This document shows, piece by piece, positions 18,467 through 26,626 of a stretch of DNA of 33,799 bases (positions within the stretch are counted from its first letter, which is position 1; each line of letters starts with the position of its first letter). The translations under genes and the position numbers were made by a program. The notes beneath the pieces are model-generated. The model saw nothing but the letters and a program-made list of their open reading frames with translations, had not been told where the DNA came from and did not search any database. The DNA comes from an uncultured Bacteroides sp. Its GTDB lineage: Bacteria > Bacteroidota > Bacteroidia > Bacteroidales > Bacteroidaceae. The stretch lies in contig CASENS010000069.1 in assembly GCA_949289345.1 (NCBI GenBank), positions 1 to 33,799 of the forward strand, in the 5' to 3' direction.

Positions 18467-20161
18467 TCACCACATAGGATTTTGGTCCAAGTTCGGGTTC
18501 TTGTCACGAGCCGATTGAGGTATGGGCAACAAGTAGTCTCTGGGCGTGGTAAATGTCTTTTCACAAACAAAGACACGTTCATACGTTCTTCCTATGCTCC
18601 CATCAGGTTGTTGTACGTAGGTAACCAAACAGCCATATGCATCTTCGTTCAATACATCTTCCGCAATCTTCCATCGCTGTATGTCGAACCAGCGTTTACA
18701 TTCTAATGCCAATTCAACACGGCGTTCATGTCGGATACGAGTTCTCATTTCATCTTTGCTCAATCCCGTAGGCAATCCAGGAAGTCCAACGCGCGAGCGG
18801 ATGGCATTAATTGCTTCATAGACTTCCGCGGTAGGCCCGTTCACTTCGTTTTCCGCTTCTGCAAGTGTCAACAAAATCTCGGCATAACGCAATACTATAA
18901 AATTATGTCCTCCACCAACGCCGCGACCTCGGTTGTCATACCCGCATAGAACGTTTTCGTTCATATACTTACCTATGTAATAACCGGTCTTTGTGCACGA
19001 CGGTTTATCTACGCTATACATACCGTTAGGATTTTCACGAAGATTGAGATTAGACGGCGTATTTTGAGCTGTGTAAAGGATTTGCCCTTTCCAAGGTTTT
19101 CCGTCATAATGCAAAGTTGCATAGAAACGTTCTTCCCGATTTTCATAAGGGGCTGCCGCATGTTCCGGATTATTCCAATCAAATGATTTTCCATCCGCCA
19201 TTTCAAATTCATCGGCAAGACTTGCAGTCGGATGGTCTTTACTCCAACCATATTCAGCGGGTGTACCGGGTTGAGGAGGTGCCAATACTGTCTGCGCACT
19301 CGACCAACGATAAGGATAAGCGAACTGTATATCAAAAATAACTTCACAATTATGTTCATTTTCCTCAAGGAACATATTGGCAAAGCCGTCTTGATAAAGA
19401 GAGTAGGTACCCTGCAAATCACCACTCACCAGGATACGTGCCGTTTCTGCCGCGTTTTGATAATATTTGGCATCAACCACTCCTGCCGCATACAGATAGG
19501 TTACAGCCATCATGCCCAAAGCAGCTCCCTTTGTAGCACGTCCCAGTTCTTCATCCGCTACTGTGACAGGCAATCGGTCTGCCGCATTTTGAAAATCAGA
19601 GATAATAAACTGTAGGGTTTCCTCAGGCGTTGAACGGGCGAGAAATATGTCATCCGTATTTCTGTCCAAAGGCTTATCTATAAGAATAGCAGAGCCATAC
19701 CAACGGAATAATTCCAAATAGAACATTGCCCGTAAGAAATAGGCATCGCCCATCAGACGCGTTTTGACATCATCCGCAAGAGGTGATTCTGGTATTTGCT
19801 GTAAGGCGATGTTCGCCCGTCGTATAGATGTATACCGGTTGCTCCAACGGTCAAGGGGAGCTGAAGAGGCATTGAAATCGAACAAATTCCATTTATTTGA
19901 ATTTCCTTCGCCTATTTGTATACAGTCATCGGTAAACAGGATATCCATGGCATGGTCATTGAAACCGTTCACACTGTAATAAGGGCCATCCAAATCACGA
20001 TAGACCTGGCTCATAAACAACATTGCGCTGGACTCTGTCTCCCAAATGCCTTCATCCGTGATGGAGTTTGTAGGCTTAATGTCGTCCATAAAGTCTGTGC
20101 ATGAAGTAGCCAGCAACAGAGCGGAGCATAAAATGCTATATACTATTTTTTTCATATTCAT
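18467..20161 (-). CDS. susD: SusD/RagB family glycan-binding outer-membrane lipoprotein
   Basis: The 564-residue protein has a lipoprotein signal (LATSC, Cys21) followed by TDFMDD, then the helical tetratricopeptide-like SusD fold: the N-terminal RagB/SusD part (about 40-320) and the C-terminal part with RYAEILLTLAEAENEV and AINAIRSRVGLPGL, then WFDIQRW, and the ending LLPIPQ..RDKNPNLDQNPMW typical of the family. SusD acts as the lid on the SusC channel at the cell surface and binds the incoming oligosaccharide. It starts 5 bases after susC, so the pair is translated together. The start may be Met1 or Met3 without changing the mature protein. Confidence 0.97.
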   Translation of the reverse strand: MNMKKIVYSILCSALLLATSCTDFMDDIKPTNSITDEGIWETESSAMLFMSQVYRDLDGPYYSVNGFNDHAMDILFTDDCIQIGEGNSNKWNLFDFNASSAPLDRWSNRYTSIRRANIALQQIPESPLADDVKTRLMGDAYFLRAMFYLELFRWYGSAILIDKPLDRNTDDIFLARSTPEETLQFIISDFQNAADRLPVTVADEELGRATKGAALGMMAVTYLYAAGVVDAKYYQNAAETARILVSGDLQGTYSLYQDGFANMFLEENEHNCEVIFDIQFAYPYRWSSAQTVLAPPQPGTPAEYGWSKDHPTASLADEFEMADGKSFDWNNPEHAAAPYENREERFYATLHYDGKPWKGQILYTAQNTPSNLNLRENPNGMYSVDKPSCTKTGYYIGKYMNENVLCGYDNRGRGVGGGHNFIVLRYAEILLTLAEAENEVNGPTAEVYEAINAIRSRVGLPGLPTGLSKDEMRTRIRHERRVELALECKRWFDIQRWKIAEDVLNEDAYGCLVTYVQQPDGSIGRTYERVFVCEKTFTTPRDYLLPIPQSARDKNPNLDQNPMW

Positions 20162-20166
20162 AAATC

Positions 20167-23100
20167 TTAGAATGTTACATTTACACCAAAAGTACTAACC
20201 AACTGTTGGGGATACGAATTGAAGGCCTGGTTTTCCGCATCAAAATCTTTAGGCATGTGACTGAATATTGTCCAGACATTGTAGAAATCTGCATAAAAAC
20301 GCAAGCTTTGCATTCTCAGTTTCTTAATTATTTGCGGTTTGAACGTGTAGCCTATCTGCAATGACTTCAACTTAATATAGGCCGTGTTGACCATCCAGAA
20401 GGAAGAAGTCTCGTAGTTCTGATTTCTGATGGAAGCCGACAAACGAGGATACTTGGCGTTGGGATTAGGATTGGATTCCGTCCACGAATCCAAATGATCC
20501 CTACGCGGATGGATAGAGTCCTTGAAAGGATAGCGCACATTGCGGTCACCGTTACTTCCCAAATAGTAATCGGAGCCACCGGTTCCCTGCAGGAACATGC
20601 TGAAATCGAATCCTTTGTACTCTAACTGAAGATTCCATCCCCACATGACTTCCGGTGTCTGGTTAAAGCCGATGATGACCTGGTCCTCACTGTCAATCTT
20701 ACCGTCGCCATTGATATCTTCATACTTAATATCTCCCGGCAATACATTGGGCTGGTATGCCCAGTTGTCAATATCAGCCTGGTCTTTGAAAAGGCCGGCA
20801 GCTTTGTAACCCCAGGTACGTCCGCTGGGTTGACCCGTTTTTCTCTTTCTCGGGTTGTTCTTGGTTCCTGCCGATTCGCGTATCTCTATCTGCTTGTCAC
20901 GAGTGAAGCCGAACGAAAAGTTGTTGCGCATCTTCAAGCCGCATGCGAACTGGTAGTAACTGCCCAAAGAAGCGTCAAAACCGTAACGTTCATCCTTTCC
21001 TGCATTTTCCTGCGCAAGCCCTACACCATATTCTGCCGAAACGACAGCATTGGGACTAAGAATCTTGTCCGAACGTTTATCTTTATAGACATCGAAAGAG
21101 GCATAAAGCAAGTCATTCCATAAATTTATATCCAGACCGACATTAGCCTTCCACACTGTTTCCCATGTCAGGAAGCGGTTAGGTTCGGAACCTTCAGTCA
21201 AACTTTGCAGCTGAATTGGATCTTTTCCAAACACGGCTCCATTGCCAATTGTATATTGAGACAGATAAGCGAACGCACTGCCTACCGGGTTACCGGATTT
21301 ACCATAAGAGGCCCTTAGTTTAAGATTGCTGATGAAAGGCGCGTTGTCTTTGATGAAAGCTTCTTCAGAAAGACGCCAGCCAACTGATGCCGACGGGAAG
21401 AAAGCAGAACGGCGATCAGGAGCGTATTGATAAGTCTGGTCATAACGTCCGGCCAATTCCAACATATATTTCTGTGCATAATTGTAATTCAGACGAAGTA
21501 CATAACCCTGGTTGGCAAAACGGTTGGAAGTACCAGAATTACTTATGTATTCAGCAATCGGACTACCCATATTCAATTCCGGAATCATGAAATCATAATT
21601 TTTGCGTCCTGCTCTAGTTTCAAAGTCTCCGCCCCATCTTCTTTCATAAACTCCCAACAAACCAACAGAATGCTTTCCGAAAGTCCGATCATAGTTAATA
21701 GAGGCCTGTACTGTGTAATACGTCCACTGTTTATTACGGATGTTCAAAGAAGGTTTGGCTTCACCACCTTGCTGCGCTTCAATCTCGCCTGCATCATTGT
21801 AGGCATAAGCGATAAAAGGATATTGCCATTCTTTTGAATCATTAATCTGTCTGTCATAACTGAACAAAGCCTTCGCGGATAATCCTTTGAGGAAGGGAAG
21901 TTCTTGTTCCAATGAGATTGTGATGTTCTGGAAATTATCTTGGTAACGTTTGTCCGCACCATCGTGAACTCCCATATACATACTGGAACCGCCTCCTTGC
22001 ATTGCTGGCAAACCGCCAACCATATTCGGAACAGTGGGGGCACACAGACGGTACAAATCCTCCATCATTTTCTTACCATCATAATAGTTCCTGCGTTGCG
22101 TATCATAAGCCAAATTGATGTCCACACTCACTTTGGTGATGTCAATAGGATGAAAATCGACATTCGTTCGCAAGTTATAACGGTCATAGAAGGTATCTTT
22201 CCCCATCATATTACCTTGATAATAGTAACCGAAAGAAGCAAAGGCTTGAATGTATTTATTGCCGCCACTTAATGAAATGTTATGCCGTGTGGTTACGGTC
22301 GATTTCATATAGGCATCCATCCAATCCGTATTTTTATAACGGTCATCAGTTCCTGTCCGATATTTTTCAAGAAGTTCGTCGCTATAGACTTCATTATCAC
22401 GGCCATCCATACGGAGCGCCTCGTTCCACAAAGTCAAAGCATCATACGCATTTAAAAAATCCGGTATATTGGTCGGAGTCTGTATGCCGACGGAACCATC
22501 ATAGGAAAGCGTAACTTTACCTTCACGGCCTCTCTTCGTATTTATTAAGATAACGCCATTGGCACCTTTCAATCCATAAGGGGCAACGGCAGCAGCATCC
22601 TTCAATACTGAAATGGATTCGATATCCGCCTGATTTATCTTCTCCCAGGGGCGTTCAATACCATCGACCAATACCAGCGGAGTATTACCACGCAACAGCA
22701 CACTTGCAGCATCTTCACCCGGTTCACCGGAACTTTGCCGCGTAACAATACCCGAAATACGACCACCTAACTGATTTGAAACATTTGCCACAGGTGCTTT
22801 TATTTCTTCACCCGAAGCTGTTGCTACCGCCGAACTCATGGTCAGACGTTTTTGCGTACCATAACCCACTACTACAACCTCATCCAGAAGTTCCGAATCT
22901 TCTTTCATCGTAACGGTAACGGGAGTTCCGACCTGCACGTTAAGAGTCTGAGTCTGATATCCTACAAAAGATATTTCAATAGTGGCACTGCTTTTATCTA
23001 TAGACAAGCTGAAATTACCGTCTATGTCCGAGATGGCGCCCTTTGTCGCACCTTTTACACGTACGGTAGCTCCAATGATAGGTTCGCCATTTTCATCAAT

Positions 23101-23313
23101 AATCTTTCCTGTTATTTGGCCTGCCTGTGTAACCGTTTGTGAGTAGGGAGGTAATAACGAAGGTTGAGAAGGTTCACTTGCTGCATAAATATGCGAGCAA
23201 AACAGAATGGACGCAGCCATTACAAGACCTCTTTTGGGGAATGTGGAAATGCGCTGTGGCCAATGTAGCGCGCGGCTTTCATTTCCTTCGAATTGGGATT
23301 TTTTCTTATTCAT
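20167..23313 (-). CDS. susC: SusC/RagA family TonB-dependent outer-membrane transporter
   Basis: A 1048-residue importer of oligosaccharides, energised by TonB. The N terminus is long: about 30 charged residues precede the hydrophobic core of the signal peptide (30-45, ending near IYAAS). Next come a carboxypeptidase-like (CarbopepD_reg) domain (about 66-137, GQITGKIIDENGEPIIGATV), the TonB-box/SusC signature DEVVVVGYGTQKR (about 144-156), the plug domain (to about 260), and a 22-strand barrel ending in the expected aromatic residue (VNVTF). It is the first gene of the susC-susD-lipoprotein unit. Its candidate promoter and paired operator elements lie 270-350 bases upstream, giving a long leader. 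Confidence 0.98.
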   Translation of the reverse strand: MNKKKSQFEGNESRALHWPQRISTFPKRGLVMAASILFCSHIYAASEPSQPSLLPPYSQTVTQAGQITGKIIDENGEPIIGATVRVKGATKGAISDIDGNFSLSIDKSSATIEISFVGYQTQTLNVQVGTPVTVTMKEDSELLDEVVVVGYGTQKRLTMSSAVATASGEEIKAPVANVSNQLGGRISGIVTRQSSGEPGEDAASVLLRGNTPLVLVDGIERPWEKINQADIESISVLKDAAAVAPYGLKGANGVILINTKRGREGKVTLSYDGSVGIQTPTNIPDFLNAYDALTLWNEALRMDGRDNEVYSDELLEKYRTGTDDRYKNTDWMDAYMKSTVTTRHNISLSGGNKYIQAFASFGYYYQGNMMGKDTFYDRYNLRTNVDFHPIDITKVSVDINLAYDTQRRNYYDGKKMMEDLYRLCAPTVPNMVGGLPAMQGGGSSMYMGVHDGADKRYQDNFQNITISLEQELPFLKGLSAKALFSYDRQINDSKEWQYPFIAYAYNDAGEIEAQQGGEAKPSLNIRNKQWTYYTVQASINYDRTFGKHSVGLLGVYERRWGGDFETRAGRKNYDFMIPELNMGSPIAEYISNSGTSNRFANQGYVLRLNYNYAQKYMLELAGRYDQTYQYAPDRRSAFFPSASVGWRLSEEAFIKDNAPFISNLKLRASYGKSGNPVGSAFAYLSQYTIGNGAVFGKDPIQLQSLTEGSEPNRFLTWETVWKANVGLDINLWNDLLYASFDVYKDKRSDKILSPNAVVSAEYGVGLAQENAGKDERYGFDASLGSYYQFACGLKMRNNFSFGFTRDKQIEIRESAGTKNNPRKRKTGQPSGRTWGYKAAGLFKDQADIDNWAYQPNVLPGDIKYEDINGDGKIDSEDQVIIGFNQTPEVMWGWNLQLEYKGFDFSMFLQGTGGSDYYLGSNGDRNVRYPFKDSIHPRRDHLDSWTESNPNPNAKYPRLSASIRNQNYETSSFWMVNTAYIKLKSLQIGYTFKPQIIKKLRMQSLRFYADFYNVWTIFSHMPKDFDAENQAFNSYPQQLVSTFGVNVTF

Positions 23314-23354
23314 AAATAATAGTGCATTTTAAATGGTAAATAGAATTAACTACT

Positions 23355-23389
23355 CAACAAAAGACAAATTAGTCTGTCTTTCTTAGTTG
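23355..23389 (-). repeat. Imperfect inverted repeat near the susC start codon
   Basis: AAAGACA (23360-23366) pairs with TGTCTTT (23375-23381) across 8 bases, and CAAC/GTTG just outside extends it with a bulge. In the susC mRNA it would fold 42-76 bases before the start codon, where it could affect ribosome access. Confidence 0.45.
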
Positions 23390-23478
23390 ATCAAGTAGGA
23401 TGTTTCTTTATGTCCATAGGCCTCAATTATTATTTAAGTTAAACAAATGTTCTTTCCATTCTAATTCAATCTAAGTAA

Positions 23479-23513
23479 GAGGGGCAACTTCTGAAATTCA
23501 TTCATTGCCCCTC
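23479..23513 (-). repeat. Hairpin in the predicted susC mRNA leader
   Basis: GAGGGGCAA (23479-23487) and TTGCCCCTC (23505-23513) form a perfect 9-bp stem with a 17-base loop. On the minus strand it is followed by TTACTTAG, not a true T-run. If the promoter at 23582-23589 is right, it sits about 65-100 bases into the transcript and could act as an attenuator or protein-binding stem. It could also be a weak terminator for GH78. Confidence 0.5.
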
Positions 23514-23581
23514 CCTTTCATCCCGAAAGGTTCTTTTTACCTATTATTGACGCTCATCCGAGTGTTGTGGTGTAGCTGCAG

Positions 23582-23627
23582 CGAAAGTATAAAATTGTAT
23601 TCCCCGGGAAATGCCCAAATCCGCCAA
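23582..23627 (-). promoter_or_regulatory. Candidate susC promoter with proximal HTCS half-site
   Basis: On the minus strand: TTGGCGGATTTG (23627-23616), exactly 26 bases, then TACTTTCG (23589-23582), one mismatch from the -7 consensus TAnnTTTG. The same layout with the same spacing occurs before the GH78 gene (26448-26403). Conservation of both boxes and of the 26-base gap, with unrelated sequence between them, argues for a shared regulated promoter. The transcription start would fall near 23575, about 260 bases before the susC start codon. Confidence 0.6.
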
Positions 23628-23668
23628 GAATGGACACATTCCGGACTGTATACATTTTTGGCGGATTT
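23617..23668. repeat. 16-bp inverted repeat upstream of susC, paired TTGGCGGATTT sites
   Basis: The left arm 23617-23632 and right arm 23653-23668 are complementary over 16 positions with one G-U-type mismatch, around a 20-base spacer. Each arm contains TTGGCGGATTT, in opposite orientations. The right arm is preceded by TGTATACA (23647-23654), forming the element shared with the GH78 upstream region. It begins 45 bases after the GH78 stop codon. A two-site operator for a dimeric activator is the favoured reading; an mRNA 3' hairpin is the alternative. Confidence 0.65.
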
Positions 23669-23712
23669 ACGCACATATTGCGTATCTTGCTAATAACCAA
23701 GGCCCTGACATT

Positions 23713-26376
23713 TCAGCTTCCCAAAGATGGACTTTTTATGATAAAACAATATGTGCCGGCAGTCAAATGGATTTTATCAGAGACTTTTTCGAACGAATTT
23801 TTCTTTTTGCATTTAACCTCGGAAACGTTTTCCAAATATAAAGTCGCAGACGAATTGGAAGGAACCGTAACGGTATATTCGACATACCCCTTTTTACGCT
23901 TCCATGCGGATATGATTTCACCATTGGGTGCCATATGTCTGGCCTCAAAACGATCCAGCCCAGAAACAAAATGTGGTTTTAGCACGATATGCTTAAACCC
24001 GGGAGCCGAAACGTCCGGATAAATGCCTCCCAACGTTTTATACATCCAGGCGCTGATTTCTCCAAACATGATGTGATTGAGTGAAATATCTTTATTCCCA
24101 TCAATCCGCCAATTTTCATACAATGTTGTAGCACCGTTTTTTATCCACCACCCCCAGGACGGATAGCTTTCACGTGTTGCCAGTTGATAGGCCATATCTG
24201 CATACCCATTCATACTCAATGCATTCAACAAGGTTTTACTTCCCAACAGCCCGACATCCATCTGCCCATCCTCTTTCACTCTTTGTGCCAAATTCCGGGC
24301 TACGGTTGCTCGTAGGCTATCCGGAACAATCCCCCAATACAAAGGCGCACTCAATTCCGTTTGTGTACCTTGACAGTAGACACCTGTCTGAAGATTAAGG
24401 AAGTTCTTATTAATGGCATCTTTGATTTTCTCAGCCAGCTGCGAATAGTGTGTGAAATCAACTTCTTTATCCAAGAGCCGGGCTGTTTGAGCTAAGATAC
24501 GCACATCCACATAATAATAAATAGAAGAAGTAAGCGACTTATTCGAACGGCTTTTTATCGGTATCCAATCACCCAGCCCCCAATCGGTTATGCCGCAAGG
24601 ATATGAATAATCCAGATAATCCACATACCGCTTGATGTTGTCGTAAGTTTGTGACAACAAACGCTTGTCGCCATAAAATAAATAAATATTCCAAGGAATA
24701 ATAGCGATGGAACTTGTCCAATCCACTCCATTACCCCAGTGATAACCCCATCCGCCGGTAGGAATAATAGCTGGTAATACCCCGTTAGGCGCTTGTTCGT
24801 CCTGATGGTCAGCGAGCCATTTTTCATAGATTGTAATAGCATCAAAATTATATAAGCCGGTTTCAACAGCTATATGGGCATCTCCAGTCCAACCGTTCTT
24901 TTCCCTCTGCGGGCAGTCTGTTGGATAAGCAAACAAATTAGACAGATAGGATGAATTAGCCGCTTTCCAGATATTGTTCAGCAATTCATTGGATGAGGTG
25001 ATACTACCTACACTGGGAACATCGCTATGCATAAAGTATGCCTTTAGGTTATTGATGTCCAATTGGATTTTTTCGTCGCAAGACACTTCTACATACTGAA
25101 AGCCTTTATAATTGAAGCGGGCACGGAACGTTTCATCTTCTCCGCCACGTAGTGTAAAAATATCTGTTTGGAATGGGTCAGAAGCGTCTGTCGGCCGATA
25201 ATGATAATCGATGTTCGACAAATCGGTTTGTCCGTTATCTTTCAATCTCTCCGCATGCCTGATTCGGAGGGTCGTGCCTTGTTTCCCTCGTACAGTCAGT
25301 TCGCTTACACCAGCAATGTTCCTGCCCAAATCAAATACATAGCAACTGTCTGATAAACGTGCTATCTTGACCGGACGAATGGTATCTACGTCTCGGATAG
25401 GCTGCATTTGCTGGGCGACAATTCGTCGGGAAGGAGCTGAAGTACAAAGAACTTTTTTCCATTGGGAATCATCAAAACCTATAGTATTCCAACCAGGCTG
25501 CTCAAGACGTGCATCATAGTGTTCTGCGGTATAGATACTGTTAAAAACAATGGGGCTCAGATTAGTTTTCCAGTCCGAATTTGTAGAAACGAACTCCACT
25601 GTCCCGTCCTTGTACACAATGCGAATATCCATACAGAACTTCGGTCTCCCTCTCCAAGGTGCCTGGTCAAAGTTCCACACAGCAGTGGACTGATGATTGT
25701 ACCAACCGTTTCCCAACAATACGCCCACCGCATTTTCTCCCGACTTTAGCGTTTCAGTGATATCGTGAGTCAAGTATAGCGTACGCCTATCATAACGGGT
25801 AAAAGCAGGATCCAGCCGATGGTCTCCCACACGCATTCCGTTCACATAGAGTTCATACAATCCGGCTACAGCGATGTATGCCCTTGCCTCCTTTACCGCA
25901 CGACCAACATTGAATACTTTTCTGAAATAGGCAGCGGGCTTTCGATGAATATCATGCGTATCCGTAATCCAATTTCCTTTCCAGTTGTGTTCTTCCATCA
26001 GCCCTGTTTCAAAAAAGGTCACATCGCTTGTGTACATAGAACCAGTTCCGTCCCAAGCCTGCACTTTCCAATAATAGCGGGTACAAGGCTGCAGGGCGTT
26101 ACCCGCATAAGATACTAAAATATCCGAAGAGCGCACTTTACCTGAATTCCAACAAAGTCCTTCTCCCGAAGCGACTTTAACAGAGTCCGTACCTACAATT
26201 ACCTGATAAAACTCTTGCCGGGCAATTCCGGCAGGCAATCTCCAGGTTAGCCTTGGAGAAGTATTATCAACACCTATAGGCGTAGACAAATACTCACAGC
26301 AAAGGTGGGTAATCGTACCGGCAAACAACACATGTTTCACAAAGGCAAGGCATGCCAATAAAATTATTTTCCTCAT
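23713..26376 (-). CDS. GH78 alpha-L-rhamnosidase
   Basis: An 887-residue exported enzyme (signal peptide about 1-20) that removes terminal alpha-L-rhamnose by an inverting mechanism, probably in the periplasm. N-terminal beta domains (about 20-450) lead into the (alpha/alpha)6 barrel (about 455-785) and a C-terminal beta domain. The GH78 signature CPQREKNGWTGD (488-499) carries the candidate general acid E492, and FGEISAWMYK carries the candidate base E773. The full usual length is present. It is transcribed from its own promoter ahead of susC, in the same direction, and shares operator-like sequence with susC, so it belongs to the PUL. Rhamnose removal suggests a rhamnose-containing target glycan, for example a pectic side chain. 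Confidence 0.96.
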   Translation of the reverse strand: MRKIILLACLAFVKHVLFAGTITHLCCEYLSTPIGVDNTSPRLTWRLPAGIARQEFYQVIVGTDSVKVASGEGLCWNSGKVRSSDILVSYAGNALQPCTRYYWKVQAWDGTGSMYTSDVTFFETGLMEEHNWKGNWITDTHDIHRKPAAYFRKVFNVGRAVKEARAYIAVAGLYELYVNGMRVGDHRLDPAFTRYDRRTLYLTHDITETLKSGENAVGVLLGNGWYNHQSTAVWNFDQAPWRGRPKFCMDIRIVYKDGTVEFVSTNSDWKTNLSPIVFNSIYTAEHYDARLEQPGWNTIGFDDSQWKKVLCTSAPSRRIVAQQMQPIRDVDTIRPVKIARLSDSCYVFDLGRNIAGVSELTVRGKQGTTLRIRHAERLKDNGQTDLSNIDYHYRPTDASDPFQTDIFTLRGGEDETFRARFNYKGFQYVEVSCDEKIQLDINNLKAYFMHSDVPSVGSITSSNELLNNIWKAANSSYLSNLFAYPTDCPQREKNGWTGDAHIAVETGLYNFDAITIYEKWLADHQDEQAPNGVLPAIIPTGGWGYHWGNGVDWTSSIAIIPWNIYLFYGDKRLLSQTYDNIKRYVDYLDYSYPCGITDWGLGDWIPIKSRSNKSLTSSIYYYVDVRILAQTARLLDKEVDFTHYSQLAEKIKDAINKNFLNLQTGVYCQGTQTELSAPLYWGIVPDSLRATVARNLAQRVKEDGQMDVGLLGSKTLLNALSMNGYADMAYQLATRESYPSWGWWIKNGATTLYENWRIDGNKDISLNHIMFGEISAWMYKTLGGIYPDVSAPGFKHIVLKPHFVSGLDRFEARHMAPNGEIISAWKRKKGYVEYTVTVPSNSSATLYLENVSEVKCKKKNSFEKVSDKIHLTAGTYCFIIKSPSLGS

Positions 26377-26402
26377 GGTTAATTGGTATAAATGATTTTA
26401 TC

Positions 26403-26448
26403 CAAAAGTAATGCATTCGCCTTAAGCCACTATCCTCAAATCAGCCAA
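26403..26448 (-). promoter_or_regulatory. GH78 promoter with proximal HTCS half-site
   Basis: On the minus strand: TTGGCTGATTTG (26448-26437), 26 bases, then TACTTTTG (26410-26403), a perfect -7 box 26 bases before the start codon. The layout matches the susC promoter base for base in both boxes apart from two positions, with the same spacing. The half-site overlaps the region where a -33 element would sit, as expected for an AraC-type activator that contacts RNA polymerase. Confidence 0.65.
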
Positions 26449-26485
26449 TGTTGTATCAAGGGGCTATGCAGTTTGTATGAATACC

Positions 26486-26503
26486 TGCCATTTTTGTATA
26501 CAA
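26486..26503 (-). promoter_or_regulatory. Distal shared element TGTATACA-N4-TGGC upstream of GH78
   Basis: The minus strand reads TGTATACA, four bases, TGGC, one base, G. The only other copy I see is in the susC upstream region (23647-23664), on the opposite strand. All 14 fixed positions agree. It starts 44 bases upstream of the proximal half-site, about four DNA turns, in the same orientation. Confidence 0.55.
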
Positions 26504-26591
26504 GACTATCAACACAAGGATGAACGTATTGACATGGACTAAAAATGAAAATGCCTCTTGAAGAAATATAGTGAAATCGGGAAGAATGTCG

Positions 26592-26599
26592 TATCTTTG
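26592..26599 (+). promoter_or_regulatory. argS -7 promoter box (TATCTTTG)
   Basis: A perfect TAnnTTTG box 27 bases before the chosen argS start at 26627. It lies inside the longer open frame that begins at 26558, which argues against that earlier start. Confidence 0.7.
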
Positions 26600-26626
26600 C
26601 ATCCACAAAGAAAATGTTTTAGCACT

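Larger units (their letters stand above)
23314..23712 (-). other. susC leader and promoter region (399 bases without a gene)
   Basis: This gap between the GH78 stop and the susC start carries, in the direction of transcription: a 16-bp inverted repeat at 23668-23617 that contains the candidate operators, a -7-like box at 23589-23582, a 9-bp hairpin at 23513-23479 in the predicted mRNA leader, and an imperfect inverted repeat around 23355-23389 close to the start codon. No credible coding frame exists in it. Confidence 0.7.
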
